Shown here: positions 9,119 through 18,161 of the stretch, in pieces | Layout: each line of letters starts with the position of its first letter | Numbering within the stretch: position 1 is the stretch's first letter | Source of the DNA: Geofilum rhodophaeum | GTDB taxonomy: Bacteria > Bacteroidota > Bacteroidia > Bacteroidales > Marinilabiliaceae | Reading direction: 5' to 3' | Length of the DNA stretch: 64,000 nt | Assembly (NCBI RefSeq): GCF_002210225.1 | Contig: NZ_MWUJ01000002.1 | Span: 186,001-250,000, forward strand | Notes under the pieces: model-generated | The model's database searches: none | Told to the model about the DNA's origin: nothing | What the model saw: the letters and a program-made list of their open reading frames with translations, nothing else | Made by a program: the position numbers and the translations under genes

Positions 9119-10102
9119 TTAATTGTTCAATGTTTCGATCTCCTTGCGGATGGCTTCCCAGCGGGCCTCATCCATTTTGGGTCCCACCACTTCAATCACA
9201 CGTGCCGAGAGCAGGGCGCCCAGGTGTCCGCATGTCGCCAGCGGCATTTCGTGCATCAGGCCATACAAGAAGCCAGCTGCGTAGAGGTCGCCCGCCCCGG
9301 TAGTATCAATTGGCGTAGTGCGCACTGCCCCCACTTTTACCTGCTGGTCGCCGTGCTTAATGAAGGAGCCTTCAGCCCCCTTTTTCAAGATCACCGTTTT
9401 ACACAGCTTGCCCATCCATTCCAGCGCCGCCTCATTTTCCAGTCCCCCGGTAAAGGCACGCGCCTCTTCCTCATTGGCAAAGAGAATGTCGACATAATCG
9501 GCCGTCATACTGCGTAAAAACTCCAGGTTGTCTTCCACCACGTTAAAGCTGGCCAGGTCCAGGGAGACTTCCAAACCGTGCTCGTGGGCTTTTTGCAGGG
9601 CTTGACGGATGAGGTCCTGGTTCTGGACCAGGTAGCCCTCGATGTGGAAATATTGATAATCGGCAAACAAGTCGGCCGGTATATCTGCCGCGCTCAGCTC
9701 CACCGCCGCCCCTAAGAAGGTCGCGAAAGTCCGCTCCGAGTCGGGCGAAATCAGGGTCAGTGCCCGGCCCGATTCGGCCGAGCTTTCCAGCAGGTAGGGG
9801 GCGATGTTTTTGGCCTCCAGGTCGCTCCGGAAAAAAGAGCCCCATTCGTCCTGTCCAATTTTTCCCAGAAAGCCGGTCCCAACCCCCAGGTTGGCCAAAC
9901 CGTGAATGGTATTGGAGGCCGAACCGCCCGAAGCCTTGCTGTGTCCGTTGTGACCTACCGCTGCCAATACTTTGTCGGCCGTCAGGCGATCTACCAGCTG
10001 CATGCTGCCCTTGGGCAGGGCCAGCGTTTCCAAAATCTGATCGTTGTCCACCTGCATCAGAATATCCACCAGGGCATTGCCCATTCCCAGTACTTTTCGC
10101 AT
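9119..10102 (-). CDS. PfkB-family carbohydrate/nucleoside kinase (adenosine kinase-like)
   Basis: A 327-residue ribokinase-fold kinase. It has the N-terminal [10 protein letters not shown], the glycine-rich [15 protein letters not shown] (about 59-73) that lines the substrate, and the C-terminal PfkB signature [12 protein letters not shown] with the catalytic base at D272. The sequence NALVDIL and the acidic, lid-forming middle resemble the adenosine-kinase-like branch common in bacteria. Substrate preference (adenosine, fructose or another sugar) cannot be set from sequence alone. The start is the ATG at 10102, in a gene 148 bases from the tRNA pair. It is the first gene of a likely two-gene transcript with kbl. 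Confidence 0.82.
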   Translation of the reverse strand: MRKVLGMGNALVDILMQVDNDQILETLALPKGSMQLVDRLTADKVLAAVGHNGHSKASGGSASNTIHGLANLGVGTGFLGKIGQDEWGSFFRSDLEAKNIAPYLLESSAESGRALTLISPDSERTFATFLGAAVELSAADIPADLFADYQYFHIEGYLVQNQDLIRQALQKAHEHGLEVSLDLASFNVVEDNLEFLRSMTADYVDILFANEEEARAFTGGLENEAALEWMGKLCKTVILKKGAEGSFIKHGDQQVKVGAVRTTPIDTTGAGDLYAAGFLYGLMHEMPLATCGHLGALLSARVIEVVGPKMDEARWEAIRKEIETLNN

Positions 10103-10250
10103 AGTTTTTTTATAAGGAATTTGTGCTTACAAAGATGAAATTTTTTCGGCAAAGAAGTTGCATAATTGGGTGAAAGGATATAGTTTTGCAGGGCATTTGA
10201 GAAAAGGATATTTTCCTGTTTTCATGCTTCGGTTAAAGAACCGGTTATTT

Positions 10251-10324
10251 TCCTCAGTAGCTCAGTTGGTTAGAGCGGCGGACTGTTAATCCGTAGGTCG
10301 TAGGTTCAAGTCCTACCTGAGGAG
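10251..10324 (+). tRNA. tRNA-Asn (GTT)
   Basis: A 74-base cloverleaf. The acceptor stem TCCTCAG pairs with CTGAGGA (10317-10323) and the discriminator base is G. D-arm GCTCAGTTGGTTAGAGC, anticodon loop CTGTTAA with anticodon GTT, and T-arm GTAGGTTCAAGTCCTAC are all present. CCA is not encoded. Confidence 0.97.
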
Positions 10325-10365
10325 CTTTCTTTTAGGATGGCCCCTGTGGCTTTTCTTTTTTATTT

Positions 10366-10439
10366 TCCTCAGTAGCTCAGTTGGTTAGAGCGGCGGACTG
10401 TTAATCCGTAGGTCGTAGGTTCAAGTCCTACCTGAGGAG
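10366..10439 (+). tRNA. tRNA-Asn (GTT), second identical copy
   Basis: Identical base for base to the copy at 10251, starting 115 bases later; the six bases just ahead of each gene (TATTTT) are also shared. The identity points to a recent tandem duplication or ongoing gene conversion. Both are probably transcribed together, with the stem-loop at 10442 as the common terminator. No integrase gene or flanking repeat suggests use as an attachment site. Confidence 0.97.
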
Positions 10440-10441
10440 CG

Positions 10442-10476
10442 GAGCCCCATCTGTTTAGGCAGGTGGGGCTTTTTTG
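10442..10476 (+). terminator. Terminator after the tRNA-Asn pair
   Basis: AGCCCCA-CTG arms around TTTAG form a strong GC stem followed by TTTTTTG. The reverse complement of the second arm and its T run recurs just downstream (about 10485-10508), so the element could also form a larger hairpin acting in both directions. Confidence 0.75.
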
Positions 10477-10568
10477 TTTGCCTCAGCAAACAAAAAAGCC
10501 CCACCCGCTGTCCCAACTCCCAGGACTTCAGTCCTGGGTGGCCTTGTGTGTAGGCCCTGGGGGCCAGG

Positions 10569-10600
10569 CAAAAAAAAGCGGCCGAAGGGCCGCCTTTTTT
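10569..10600 (-). terminator. Terminator of typA
   Basis: Read on the minus strand, GGCGGCCCTTCGGCCGC is a tight GC stem with a CTTCGG-type tetraloop, followed by eight T. It begins immediately after the typA stop codon. The A run on the other side makes it usable in both directions. Confidence 0.9.
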
Positions 10601-12400
10601 TTATTGCTTGGACAAGCGTTTGCGTTCGTGCTCCTGCAGGAGAATTTTACGCAGACGGATGGATTTTGGGGTGACCTCCACGTATTCGTCGCCCTGGATG
10701 TATTCGAGGGCTTCTTCCAGACTGAAGGTGATGGGGGTAACGATGCGCACCTTGTCGTCGGAGCCGGAGGCACGCATATTGGTCAGTTTTTTACTCTTGG
10801 TAACGTTTATTACCAGGTCGCCCTCGCGGTTGTTTTCACCGATGACCTGGCCCATGTACACCTCTTCCTGGGGAGAGATGAAAAATTTGCCGCGGTCCTG
10901 CAATTTATCGATGGCGTAAGCAAAGGCGGTGCCGGCTTCCATGCTGATGAGCGAGCCATTTTGGCGCTTTTCGATGTGCCCCCGCCAGGGTTGAAACTCT
11001 ATAAAACGGTGGGCCATAACGGCTTCACCGGCTGTGGCGGTCAGTATGCTGTTACGCAGACCAATGATGCCGCGTGAGGGAATGATGAACTCGAGATGTA
11101 CGCGGTCTCCCTTGCGTTCCATGCCACGGAGCTCGCCCTTGCGCTGGGTTACCAATTCAATGGCCCTTCCCGATACTTCATCGGGCAGGTCGATGGTGAG
11201 CTCTTCCACCGGCTCATGTTTTTCACCGGCCACCTCCTTAATGATAACGCGGGGCTGACCCACCTGCAATTCGTAGCCTTCGCGACGCATGGTTTCGATG
11301 AGGACCGACAAATGGAGTACGCCGCGGCCGTATACATTCCAGGCATCGGCTGAGTCGGTGGCCTCCACACGAAGAGCCAGGTTTTTTTCCAATTCCTTAT
11401 CGAGACGGTCCTTAATGTGGCGCGAGGTAACCAATTTGCCCTCCTTACCGAAGAAGGGTGAGTTGTTGATGGTGAAGAGCATGCTCATGGTGGGCTCGTC
11501 GATGGCAATGGGGTCGAGCGGCTCGGGATTTTCCGGGTCACATACGGAATCCCCAATGTCAAAGCGGTCGAGACCGATAATGGCGCAGAGTTCTCCGGCA
11601 GCTACCGTATCGGTCTTGGTGCGCCCCAGTCCGTCAAAAATATTCAGCTCCTTGATGCGTGTCTTGTACATGCCTCCGTGTCGGTCGACCAGGGCAATCT
11701 CCATACCTGTTTTGAGTACGCCCCGGTGTACGCGGCCAATGGCAATCCTGCCCACGTACGACGAGTAGTCGAGCGAAGTAATCAACATCTGGGGCGTGCC
11801 CTCATTTACCTTGGGGGCCGGAATATGTTCTACAATGGCGTCCATCAGCACACTGATGTCGCTGGTTTGCTCCTTCCAGTCGTTCGACATCCAGCTGTCG
11901 CGTGCCGAACCGTACACCGTAATAAAATCGAGCTGATGTTCGGTGGCCTCGAGGTTAAACATCAGGTCGAACACCGCCTCCTGCACCTCTTCGGGGCGAC
12001 AGTTGGGCTTGTCCACCTTGTTGATCACGACAATGGGCTTGAGGCCAATGGCCAGGGCCTTTTGCAAAACAAAGCGCGTTTGGGGCATGGGGCCCTCAAA
12101 GGCATCTACCAGCAACAACACGCCGTCGGCCATATTCAGAACCCGCTCTACTTCTCCGCCAAAGTCGGAGTGACCCGGGGTATCAATGATGTTGATTTTA
12201 GTTCCCTTCCAGGTTATGGATACGTTCTTCGACAGGATGGTAATCCCGCGTTCCCGCTCCAGATCGTTGTTGTCCATCACCAACTCACCGGCATGTTGGT
12301 GCTCTTTAAAAAGTTTGCCGGCCATCAGCATTTTATCCACCAGGGTGGTTTTGCCGTGGTCAACGTGCGCAATTATTGCGATGTTTCTAATGTTTTGCAT
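10601..12400 (-). CDS. typA: Ribosome-associated translational GTPase TypA/BipA
   Basis: A 599-residue GTPase that binds the 70S ribosome and helps assembly and growth under stress. The start at 12400 (MQNIRNIAIIAHVDHGKTT) matches the family; the frame stays open 27 bases further upstream, but that would add a non-conserved leader. G-domain motifs are AHVDHGKTT, the ERERGITI switch, DTPGHSDFGGEVERVL and NKVDKPN. Domain II, EF-G-like domains III and V (LSVLIETMRREGYELQVGQP) and the TypA-specific C-terminal domain (GSLISMEAGTAFAYAIDKLQ) follow, and the length is typical. On the minus strand TAATTTTG (12425-12432) fits a -7 box and lies 25 bases ahead of the start. Confidence 0.97.
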   Translation of the reverse strand: MQNIRNIAIIAHVDHGKTTLVDKMLMAGKLFKEHQHAGELVMDNNDLERERGITILSKNVSITWKGTKINIIDTPGHSDFGGEVERVLNMADGVLLLVDAFEGPMPQTRFVLQKALAIGLKPIVVINKVDKPNCRPEEVQEAVFDLMFNLEATEHQLDFITVYGSARDSWMSNDWKEQTSDISVLMDAIVEHIPAPKVNEGTPQMLITSLDYSSYVGRIAIGRVHRGVLKTGMEIALVDRHGGMYKTRIKELNIFDGLGRTKTDTVAAGELCAIIGLDRFDIGDSVCDPENPEPLDPIAIDEPTMSMLFTINNSPFFGKEGKLVTSRHIKDRLDKELEKNLALRVEATDSADAWNVYGRGVLHLSVLIETMRREGYELQVGQPRVIIKEVAGEKHEPVEELTIDLPDEVSGRAIELVTQRKGELRGMERKGDRVHLEFIIPSRGIIGLRNSILTATAGEAVMAHRFIEFQPWRGHIEKRQNGSLISMEAGTAFAYAIDKLQDRGKFFISPQEEVYMGQVIGENNREGDLVINVTKSKKLTNMRASGSDDKVRIVTPITFSLEEALEYIQGDEYVEVTPKSIRLRKILLQEHERKRLSKQ

Positions 12401-12424
12401 ACAGATGTCTTCCAAATTGGGCTG

Positions 12425-12432
12425 CAAAATTA
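12425..12432 (-). promoter_or_regulatory. Candidate -7 box for typA
   Basis: Minus-strand TAATTTTG is an exact match to TAnnTTTG. A clear TTTG or TTG was not found at the expected distance upstream, so the call rests on the -7 box alone. Confidence 0.35.
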
Positions 12433-12648
12433 GTGTAATTTAAGCGATTGTAGGTCCTGTGCGCCAGTGCATTGGGAGTGTGTTGGTCAAACAGTTCGCC
12501 TTTGTGCTGATTAGCAAGGGCTTACAGACTGTTAAATTTTAGTTAAAAAATGAAGAGGCCCTGAATTTCGGGCTTTTGGCACGGCTTAGTGCGCATGGTT
12601 TTGGCTGATCGGTGTGGGTCTTTAGGTGGCGACGGTTTTAAATAAAAT

Positions 12649-12691
12649 CATACAGCGGGAAGCGCACTTAGGAGGCGCTTCCCGCTGTATG
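12649..12691. terminator. Perfect 17-bp inverted repeat after ilvE
   Basis: CATACAGCGGGAAGCGC (12649-12665) is fully complementary to the 17 bases at 12675-12691, with a 9-base loop. It starts about 37 bases after the ilvE stop in the direction of ilvE transcription and is followed there by ATTTTATTT, so it most likely ends the ilvE transcript. The rest of the gap from 12433 to 12727 shows no gene. Confidence 0.65.
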
Positions 12692-12727
12692 TGAAATTCG
12701 GACTGTCGGGCTGTAGCCTACAGGCCT

Positions 12728-13753
12728 TTACTCGAGCACCACGGTAGTCCAGCCGTGCGTATCCGGCTCTTCACCGTATTGTATGGCGCGCAGCTTGTTG
12801 TAGAGTTTTACACAAGTAGGCCCGGGTTCCCCGTCTTTACTGATGAGGTACTGCTTGCCGGTATCCAGGTCGTCGATGCGACCAATGGGACTGATTACGG
12901 CGGCGGTGCCACAGGCACCTACTTCTTCAAAGGTCTCCAGCTCCTCCAAGGGTACTTGGCGTCGCTCGGTCTTCATGCCCATGTCTTGGGCCAGTTGAAG
13001 CAGACTCTTGTTGGTGATGGAGGGCAGAATTGATTTCGATTCGGGCGTGATGTAGGTGTTGTCCTTAATGCCGAAGAAGTTGGCCGGTCCGCATTCGTCG
13101 ATGAATTTCTTTTCCCGGCTGTCGAGGTACAATACGGCCGAGTAGCCTCTTTCTTTGGCAATTTTGCCGGCACCGAGACTGGCCGCATAGTTGCCGCCCA
13201 CCTTGTAGGGACCCGTTCCGTTGGGTGCTGCCCGGTCGTGCTGCCTGGTAATCATTAAGTTGGTGCACTTAAAGCCTTCCTTAAAGTAGGGGCCAACGGG
13301 GGTTACAAAGACCATAAACAGAAACTCATCGGCCGGAGAAACGCCCACCTTGGGGCCCGAACCAATCAGCAGGGGACGAATGTAAAGGGCTGCGCCACTC
13401 TCGTAAGGCGGCACAAAACGGCTGTTCAGTTGCACCGCTTTAATGCAGGCATTCAGGAAGATTTCATCGGGAACACGCTGCATCAGAATGCCATCAGCCG
13501 TATCCTGCATGCGCTTGGCATTATCGGCCATGCGGAAGATGCGGACCTTGCCGTCTTTCCCTTTGAAGGCCTTGAGGCCTTCAAAAGCCTCTTGCCCGTA
13601 GTGCAGGCAGGTTGCTGCCATATGCAAATTAATGCTTTCCGAGGAGCTGATTTCCAACTCCCCCCATTTTCCATCCCGATAGTAGCAACGAACGTTGTAG
13701 TCGGTTTTGATGTAGGTAAATGACAATTTACCCCAATCGATTTCGCCAGTCAT
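12728..13753 (-). CDS. ilvE: Branched-chain amino acid aminotransferase
   Basis: A 341-residue fold-type IV PLP transaminase that interconverts leucine, isoleucine and valine with their 2-oxo acids. The Schiff-base lysine is expected at K184 in GPYKVGGNYAAS, the counterpart of the C-K-M-G-G-N-Y motif of the longer (eukaryote-like) BCAT branch. Other family phrases are CLHYGQEAFEGLKAF, YIRPLLIGSG, FIDECGPANFFGI and the phosphate-contact ACGTAAVISPI. Length fits that branch, which is usual in Bacteroidota. It is a single gene between the inverted repeat at 12649 and a 186-base gap to the tauE-like gene; no other ilv genes are nearby. Confidence 0.93.
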   Translation of the reverse strand: MTGEIDWGKLSFTYIKTDYNVRCYYRDGKWGELEISSSESINLHMAATCLHYGQEAFEGLKAFKGKDGKVRIFRMADNAKRMQDTADGILMQRVPDEIFLNACIKAVQLNSRFVPPYESGAALYIRPLLIGSGPKVGVSPADEFLFMVFVTPVGPYFKEGFKCTNLMITRQHDRAAPNGTGPYKVGGNYAASLGAGKIAKERGYSAVLYLDSREKKFIDECGPANFFGIKDNTYITPESKSILPSITNKSLLQLAQDMGMKTERRQVPLEELETFEEVGACGTAAVISPIGRIDDLDTGKQYLISKDGEPGPTCVKLYNKLRAIQYGEEPDTHGWTTVVLE

Positions 13754-13939
13754 AAGAAATTAGGTTACGAAGTGTCTGTTCAGAGGATAAAGTTACAATT
13801 TTCTTCGCCAAGTTGTACGCCAAAGCTTTTGAGAATAGCCACTTTGGACTGAAAAAAGAGATGGTGGGGCGTGGCTGGGAGCAGCAAACGGGACCTTGCA
13901 ATGGGGACCTGCAAAGTGGAATTGGTCGACAGGAGGCCT

Positions 13940-14704
13940 CTATTTTATTAGCAACAGGAGGGCCGAAAGCGCAATAATGGTCAGCACAAGAATGCGAAAC
14001 GCCTTTTCAGGAATGTAAGAGGTGATCTTCTTGCCCGTGTAAACCCCCGCAATGACAGCAGGAATCATCAACAGGTTCATGTGAAAACTGTTCCAGGTGA
14101 TGGAGTGCCAGGCAAAAACATGGAAGGGGACTTTGATGAGGTTCATGGTGCCATAAAAAATGGCACCGGTAGCAATAAAACTGTTTTTTGGGATGCGGGT
14201 CGAAAGCAGATACAAATTAAACAGAGGTCCCGCTGCATTGCCTATCATTGAAGCAAAGCCACCCAGCAGTCCGGTGAAAGCCGACAAAGTAGGGGATTGC
14301 GAAAGGTTCACTTTCTTTCCAAAGAAGTCGAAGGCCATGATAATGCCCAAACTTAGGATGATGATGATGGCAATGATGTCTCGGAAGGTGCCGTCGTGAA
14401 TAAATTTGCCCACCGCTACGGCAATCAGCAAACCCGGCAACACCCATGGCAGCAGTTTTTTCACCTGGTGCCACTGCGCGCTCTTGCGGTACACCCTAAA
14501 AGCCATAAAATCAGAGAAGATCAAGATGGGCAAGAGTAAGCCCGTAGAGGCCATTCCTCCGTACATGAAAACCATGAGCGGTACCGTTACCATTCCCAAG
14601 CCTTTCAGGCCCCCCTTCGAAAGCCCGTTGATGAAGGCACACGAAAACGTTCCCAGCCAAATGAGTCCGTTCACTTCAAGAGGATTGAAGAAAGATTGCA
14701 TCAT
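13940..14704 (-). CDS. TauE/SafE-family (DUF81) membrane transporter
   Basis: A 254-residue integral membrane protein with about eight hydrophobic segments. The family's duplicated pattern is visible as GLSKGGLKGLGMVTVPLMVF in the first half and GLLGGFASMIGNAAGPLFNLYLL in the second, both glycine-rich loops thought to line the substrate path. Members export sulfite, sulfoacetate or other organosulfonates or anions; the substrate here is unknown. It lies 52 bases after the histidine kinase gene on the same strand and is the likely last gene of the rnpA-led run. Confidence 0.85.
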   Translation of the reverse strand: MMQSFFNPLEVNGLIWLGTFSCAFINGLSKGGLKGLGMVTVPLMVFMYGGMASTGLLLPILIFSDFMAFRVYRKSAQWHQVKKLLPWVLPGLLIAVAVGKFIHDGTFRDIIAIIIILSLGIIMAFDFFGKKVNLSQSPTLSAFTGLLGGFASMIGNAAGPLFNLYLLSTRIPKNSFIATGAIFYGTMNLIKVPFHVFAWHSITWNSFHMNLLMIPAVIAGVYTGKKITSYIPEKAFRILVLTIIALSALLLLIK

Positions 14705-14756
14705 GGTTGCAAAGAAAGTGAAAATTGGGAACAGAGCAGCTCAGGCTTGCCCCATT

Positions 14757-15992
14757 TTATGTTTGCGGTAAGGCGGGCAGCACTAAATAGAAGGTACTGC
14801 CCCGATCGGGTGCGCTTTCTATGCGAATGCTGCCACCCATCAGTTGGACCATGTCGTAGCACAGGCGGAGCCCAAATCCGGTACCTGTTTCGCCGGCTGT
14901 TCCCGGTGTACTGGTCGGCTTGTCCGGTCTGAACAGGTGACGAAGCGTTTCGGGCGATATGCCTACCCCGTGATCCTTTACCTGGAGACAAACTTGTCCG
15001 GGCAGCTCGCTCAGTTCAACCTCCACCTTTTGATGCAGCGGCGAAAATTTGATGGCGTTTGACAACAAGTTGCGCAGAATGGTCGTCAGCATGGCTTCAT
15101 CGGCATACACCAGGGTGTCTTCATGCACCAGCACCTCCATTTGAATGTTCTTGCCCGCTGCACTCGACTCGAGTTGTCCCAGTACCTTGCGCAGCATCAG
15201 GGAAAGATTCAGCACCTGGGGTCGGCAGCGCAAACGTCCGCTTTGCGAGACCGCCCAATTCAGTAGATTTTCGATTAACTCATACATAGCATGGGCGTTG
15301 CTGCTGAGCAATTGAAGCATTTGTTGTATGTCTTCCTCGCTGCCTCCCGGGAAATTCCTGCGCAGCAGATCCAGCAGGCCCATCAGATTGTTCAGCGGTG
15401 AACGCAAGTCGTGCGCGATGATGTACAGAAAGCGGTCTTTATCGGCATTGCTTTGTTTCAATTCCAGGTTGGCTTGCTGCAGCGATTGCTCCAGAATCTT
15501 TTGGGCACTCAAATCCTGCACATAAGTCGCTTCATCCGTAATGTCCTGCAACAGGAGGAGGGTCAGCAGGCCATTTTCAGTTTCTACCGGCGCTTCAGCA
15601 ATCAGCCGTATGGTTTCATTAGGAAACGTTTGAGAACGAAAGTTGTGGATTTTGTTGCTGTTGTCCCATTCGGGATGATCCAATAGGAGCGGTAGTTGAT
15701 TTTCCGGATCAAGCAGATAGTCCTGTAAGTGTGTGGCCGAAAATTCCGCATTCTTTCCAGCCAGAATGAGGGCTGCTTTTGGGTTGTAGCGAGCAATTTC
15801 ACCGTTTGGGTGTGCCAGAATCATGCCCATACTTTTGCTGTGCCAGGCCTTGGAAAATAATTTCTGAAAAGCTTCCAGACCCAGATCTGCCGGTGTTTCT
15901 TCCTCTTTTAAAGAGTGCTCTTTTTGTGCTTCCATGCCCTTTGCATTTGTTGACAGGATGGCAGGGAGGAGGTTTGTGTCCTCAAATTGCAC
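14757..15992 (-). CDS. PAS-containing sensor histidine kinase, no transmembrane segment
   Basis: A 411-residue kinase. A PAS-like sensor region spans about residues 40-160 (HSKSMGMILAHPNGEIARYN), followed by a short coiled coil, a HisKA domain with the phospho-accepting H194 in FLYIIAHDLRSPLNNLMGLL, and an HATPase_c domain (N box LRNLLSNAIKFSP, G1 DHGVGI, G2 GTGFGLRLCYDMVQLMGG). No membrane helix is seen, so the signal is probably cytoplasmic. There is no response regulator next to it, making it an orphan kinase. It sits 34 bases after tcdA and 52 bases before the TauE-like gene. Confidence 0.88.
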   Translation of the reverse strand: MQFEDTNLLPAILSTNAKGMEAQKEHSLKEEETPADLGLEAFQKLFSKAWHSKSMGMILAHPNGEIARYNPKAALILAGKNAEFSATHLQDYLLDPENQLPLLLDHPEWDNSNKIHNFRSQTFPNETIRLIAEAPVETENGLLTLLLLQDITDEATYVQDLSAQKILEQSLQQANLELKQSNADKDRFLYIIAHDLRSPLNNLMGLLDLLRRNFPGGSEEDIQQMLQLLSSNAHAMYELIENLLNWAVSQSGRLRCRPQVLNLSLMLRKVLGQLESSAAGKNIQMEVLVHEDTLVYADEAMLTTILRNLLSNAIKFSPLHQKVEVELSELPGQVCLQVKDHGVGISPETLRHLFRPDKPTSTPGTAGETGTGFGLRLCYDMVQLMGGSIRIESAPDRGSTFYLVLPALPQT

Positions 15993-16026
15993 AAAAATGA
16001 CTTAATAGTCAAGTTCTTGTTTTGGC

Positions 16027-16740
16027 TTATTCGCTCAATTTACGAATTACCTGTGAAGCAGCCAGCAAACCAAAGAGGGCCGGCATATAGCTGATGGTGC
16101 CCACTGTGGTCTTTTTGTTTTGCTCGTTTTCCACAAATACCACATGGGCCTTGTCAACCTCTTCGGGACTGAATACCACATCGAAGCCCCTTTTCAGTTG
16201 AAACTTGCTCAAACGCTTGCGCAGCATTCGGGCCAGCTTGCAGTTGTAGGATTTAGAAATGTCGCAGATACCCACCTGGGAAGGATCCAGTTTGCCACCT
16301 GCACCCATACTTGAGATAAGTGGTATTTTTCTATTCATTGTATGTACAATAAGAAAAACCTTTGGAGCCAAAGAGTCGATGGCATCCACCACATAATCGT
16401 AGTTGTGGCGGTCGAGCAAAGCAGGAATGCCCTCATCCTTCACAAAAACGGCGTGGGTGTATAGTCTCAGTTGAGGGTTGATATCCAGTAGCCTTTGCGC
16501 CATTACCTCTACCTTTAGTTGGTCCTCTGTGCTGTTTAATGCCGGCAGTTGTCGGTTGCGGTTCGAAGGTTTTACCACATCCGCATCCACAATGCTGAGG
16601 GTACCTATGCCTGCGCGAACCAGCATTTCTGCTGCAAAAGCACCAACACCACCAATGCCGACCACCAACACGTGGGCTTTTCGTAGTTTTTCCAGTTTTT
16701 CTTCCCCCAAAAGCAAGGCCGTTCTGCTGAGCCATTCCAT
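16027..16740 (-). CDS. tcdA: tRNA threonylcarbamoyladenosine dehydratase
   Basis: A 237-residue ThiF/E1-like adenylating enzyme that cyclises t6A37 to ct6A in ANN-decoding tRNAs. The nucleotide-binding VLVVGIGGVGAFAAEMLVRAG (about 25-45) is followed by DADVVKPSNRNRQLPAL, which holds the conserved Arg/Asn pair near ATP, and by VVDAIDSLAPKVFLI. The spacing and length fit TcdA (CsdL) rather than MoeB or ThiF, which carry a longer C-terminus and zinc-binding cysteines. It overlaps no neighbour; only 11 bases separate it from the upstream tatD. Confidence 0.9.
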   Translation of the reverse strand: MEWLSRTALLLGEEKLEKLRKAHVLVVGIGGVGAFAAEMLVRAGIGTLSIVDADVVKPSNRNRQLPALNSTEDQLKVEVMAQRLLDINPQLRLYTHAVFVKDEGIPALLDRHNYDYVVDAIDSLAPKVFLIVHTMNRKIPLISSMGAGGKLDPSQVGICDISKSYNCKLARMLRKRLSKFQLKRGFDVVFSPEEVDKAHVVFVENEQNKKTTVGTISYMPALFGLLAASQVIRKLSE

Positions 16741-16751
16741 CCCGAATTGTT

Positions 16752-17402
16752 TTATTTTAAGGGGGTAAATTTAAGCATAAAATTTTGGTAGAGGAGGGCC
16801 TTTAGCTCATCTTCGCCGCATGAAAGCAAAGCTGCAGCTTGTTGGTAAATGTCCTGGATGGGCAGCCCGCTGTCGTCGCTTTCCAAAAACCAGCTGTCCA
16901 GGGGCAAGGCCCGTAAGGAAGGACCTGCTTTTCCTGCCTCCTCGAGTAGGGCCGCGCCGAAAGAAAACAGAAAGCCTGCCCCCAACAATTGTTTCGCCAG
17001 CCTGGGATGTCCCCTAAATCCATGCAGGATCCAGGGCTGTTGAGGTCGTATGGCCTGTTTCAGTTGCAGCAGCTCGTTGAAACAGCCCACACAATGCAGC
17101 AAAACCGGCAGATTCAGCTCTTCGGCCTTTCGCACTTGGATCTCAAGCAAGGGGAGTTGCTCTTGCAGCGGGGCTCCTTTGTGCTTATCCAATCCGCATT
17201 CTCCTATGAAAAACAGGTTTTTATCTTGCTCTATGTGATGTACTTGTTCAATTAAATTTTTTTTGGAGCTGTCCCAGGGATGCAAACCAAAACTGTAGGG
17301 GCCTTGGACCTTGGTTCCGTCACAACCCGCCCGAAGATTGTATATGGACAAAACCTCCGGGTCGGCAGTTGTCTGGTGGGTATGCAAATCGATGTATTTC
17401 AT
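16752..17402 (-). CDS. TatD-family metal-dependent hydrolase
   Basis: A 216-residue protein of the TatD DNase fold. It keeps the first metal-ligand pair DLHTHQ (residues 4-9), GLHPWD (about 38-43), the metal-bridging Glu in FIGECGLDKHKG, the His of LLHCVG, ILHGFRGHP, and the last ligand Asp in LESDDSG. At 216 residues it is shorter than standard TatD (about 255-265), as is common for this Bacteroidota branch. Likely a 3'-5' exonuclease or related phosphoesterase; the cellular role is unsettled. It follows yidD by 15 bases. Confidence 0.85.
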   Translation of the reverse strand: MKYIDLHTHQTTADPEVLSIYNLRAGCDGTKVQGPYSFGLHPWDSSKKNLIEQVHHIEQDKNLFFIGECGLDKHKGAPLQEQLPLLEIQVRKAEELNLPVLLHCVGCFNELLQLKQAIRPQQPWILHGFRGHPRLAKQLLGAGFLFSFGAALLEEAGKAGPSLRALPLDSWFLESDDSGLPIQDIYQQAAALLSCGEDELKALLYQNFMLKFTPLK

Positions 17403-17417
17403 TCAGTTTGCTGCAAG

Positions 17418-17660
17418 TTAAGGAACCGGATCGTGCCCATGCCCTCCCCATGGGTTGCACGACACGATGCGTTTGAGCGACAGCCAAAGGCCTTTGAAAG
17501 GGCCGTGCTTAAGCAGGGCCTCGAGGGTATATTGGCTGCAGGTGGGGGTGTAGCGGCACGAAGGGCCTATCATGGGCGAAATGAGGTATTGGTAAAGCTT
17601 AACAGGGACAATCAGCAAGGCCACCAGTCCCTTTTTAAAAAAGTCCCATATCGTCTTCAT
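17418..17660 (-). CDS. yidD: Membrane protein insertion efficiency factor YidD
   Basis: An 80-residue protein with the three conserved cysteines in the motif order [17 protein letters not shown] and [15 protein letters not shown], plus the amphipathic start [20 protein letters not shown]. YidD assists YidC-dependent membrane insertion. Its start overlaps the rnpA stop by 4 bases (ATGA type), the usual rnpA-yidD coupling. Neither rpmH nor yidC is nearby, as in many Bacteroidota. Confidence 0.95.
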   Translation of the reverse strand: MKTIWDFFKKGLVALLIVPVKLYQYLISPMIGPSCRYTPTCSQYTLEALLKHGPFKGLWLSLKRIVSCNPWGGHGHDPVP

Positions 17661-18064
17661 CCGCGCAAAATTTCGTTGTTGGTAAGTGTAGCCGCCGCCT
17701 TGTCCAGCGCCTTCAGTAGTCCTTTTTCTATCTGGCTGTAAGTCAGCACTTCTTTGTCGATATAGACCAAAGCCAGCAGCAATTTTTTTCCTTCGGGAAT
17801 CTGCACATGCAGCCGGGCCTTGTTCAGGCGGTAAGCTTCCCGCATACGTCGGCGCAACAGATTGCGCTTTACCGCTCTTTTAAAACGCTTTTTGGGTACC
17901 GAAAAAAGTACCGCCACCGGTGCTCCTCCGTCGCTCTCCACCCAGAGGTACTGCACCCGCAGCGGATGAGCCAGAAAGGCCTTTCCGTCGTCGAACAAAG
18001 TCCCGATTTGCTTCTTAAGATAAAGGCGTTCGTCTTTTTTTAAAGTATATCCACTGCTTGTCAT
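17657..18064 (-). CDS. rnpA: Ribonuclease P protein component
   Basis: A 135-residue basic protein that helps the RNase P RNA cut 5' leaders from pre-tRNAs. The start at 18064 ([18 protein letters not shown]) is chosen over an in-frame ATG 24 bases upstream because the family begins shortly before the L-x-x-x-x-R/F region. The RNR-type core [21 protein letters not shown] (about residues 61-81) is present, followed by [21 protein letters not shown]. It is the first gene of the minus-strand run through yidD, tatD, tcdA and the kinase. Confidence 0.93.
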   Translation of the reverse strand: MTSSGYTLKKDERLYLKKQIGTLFDDGKAFLAHPLRVQYLWVESDGGAPVAVLFSVPKKRFKRAVKRNLLRRRMREAYRLNKARLHVQIPEGKKLLLALVYIDKEVLTYSQIEKGLLKALDKAAATLTNNEILRG

Positions 18065-18085
18065 ACCACTTAGCGGTTCAGTCTC

Positions 18086-18111
18086 CAAACCTACAAAAAA
18101 AACACCCCAAA
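18086..18111 (-). promoter_or_regulatory. Candidate promoter of rnpA
   Basis: On the minus strand TAGGTTTG (18086-18093) is an exact TAnnTTTG box 22 bases ahead of the rnpA start, with TTTG at 18108-18111 separated by 14 bases, shorter than the usual 17-23. It overlaps the terminator of hemD, so one small region ends one transcript and starts the next. Confidence 0.4.
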
Positions 18112-18132
18112 CGGAAGAGCCGAGGGGTGTTT
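18092..18132 (-). terminator. Terminator of hemD
   Basis: Minus-strand AAACACCCC (18124-18132) pairs with GGGGTGTTT (18100-18108) and runs into eight T. It lies 30 bases after the hemD stop. Confidence 0.85.
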
Positions 18133-18161
18133 AAACTTGTAGGAGAAAGTGCGTCTTTCTG

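Noticed and set aside
7978-9303. A 441-codon plus-strand frame opposite kbl and the PfkB gene
   Set aside because: Both minus-strand genes have full motifs, and the plus-strand frame spans two genes and resembles nothing.
10251-10439. Tandem tRNA-Asn genes as an attachment site of a mobile element
   Set aside because: No integrase, partial tRNA copy or composition change is nearby; a simple tandem duplication explains the pair.
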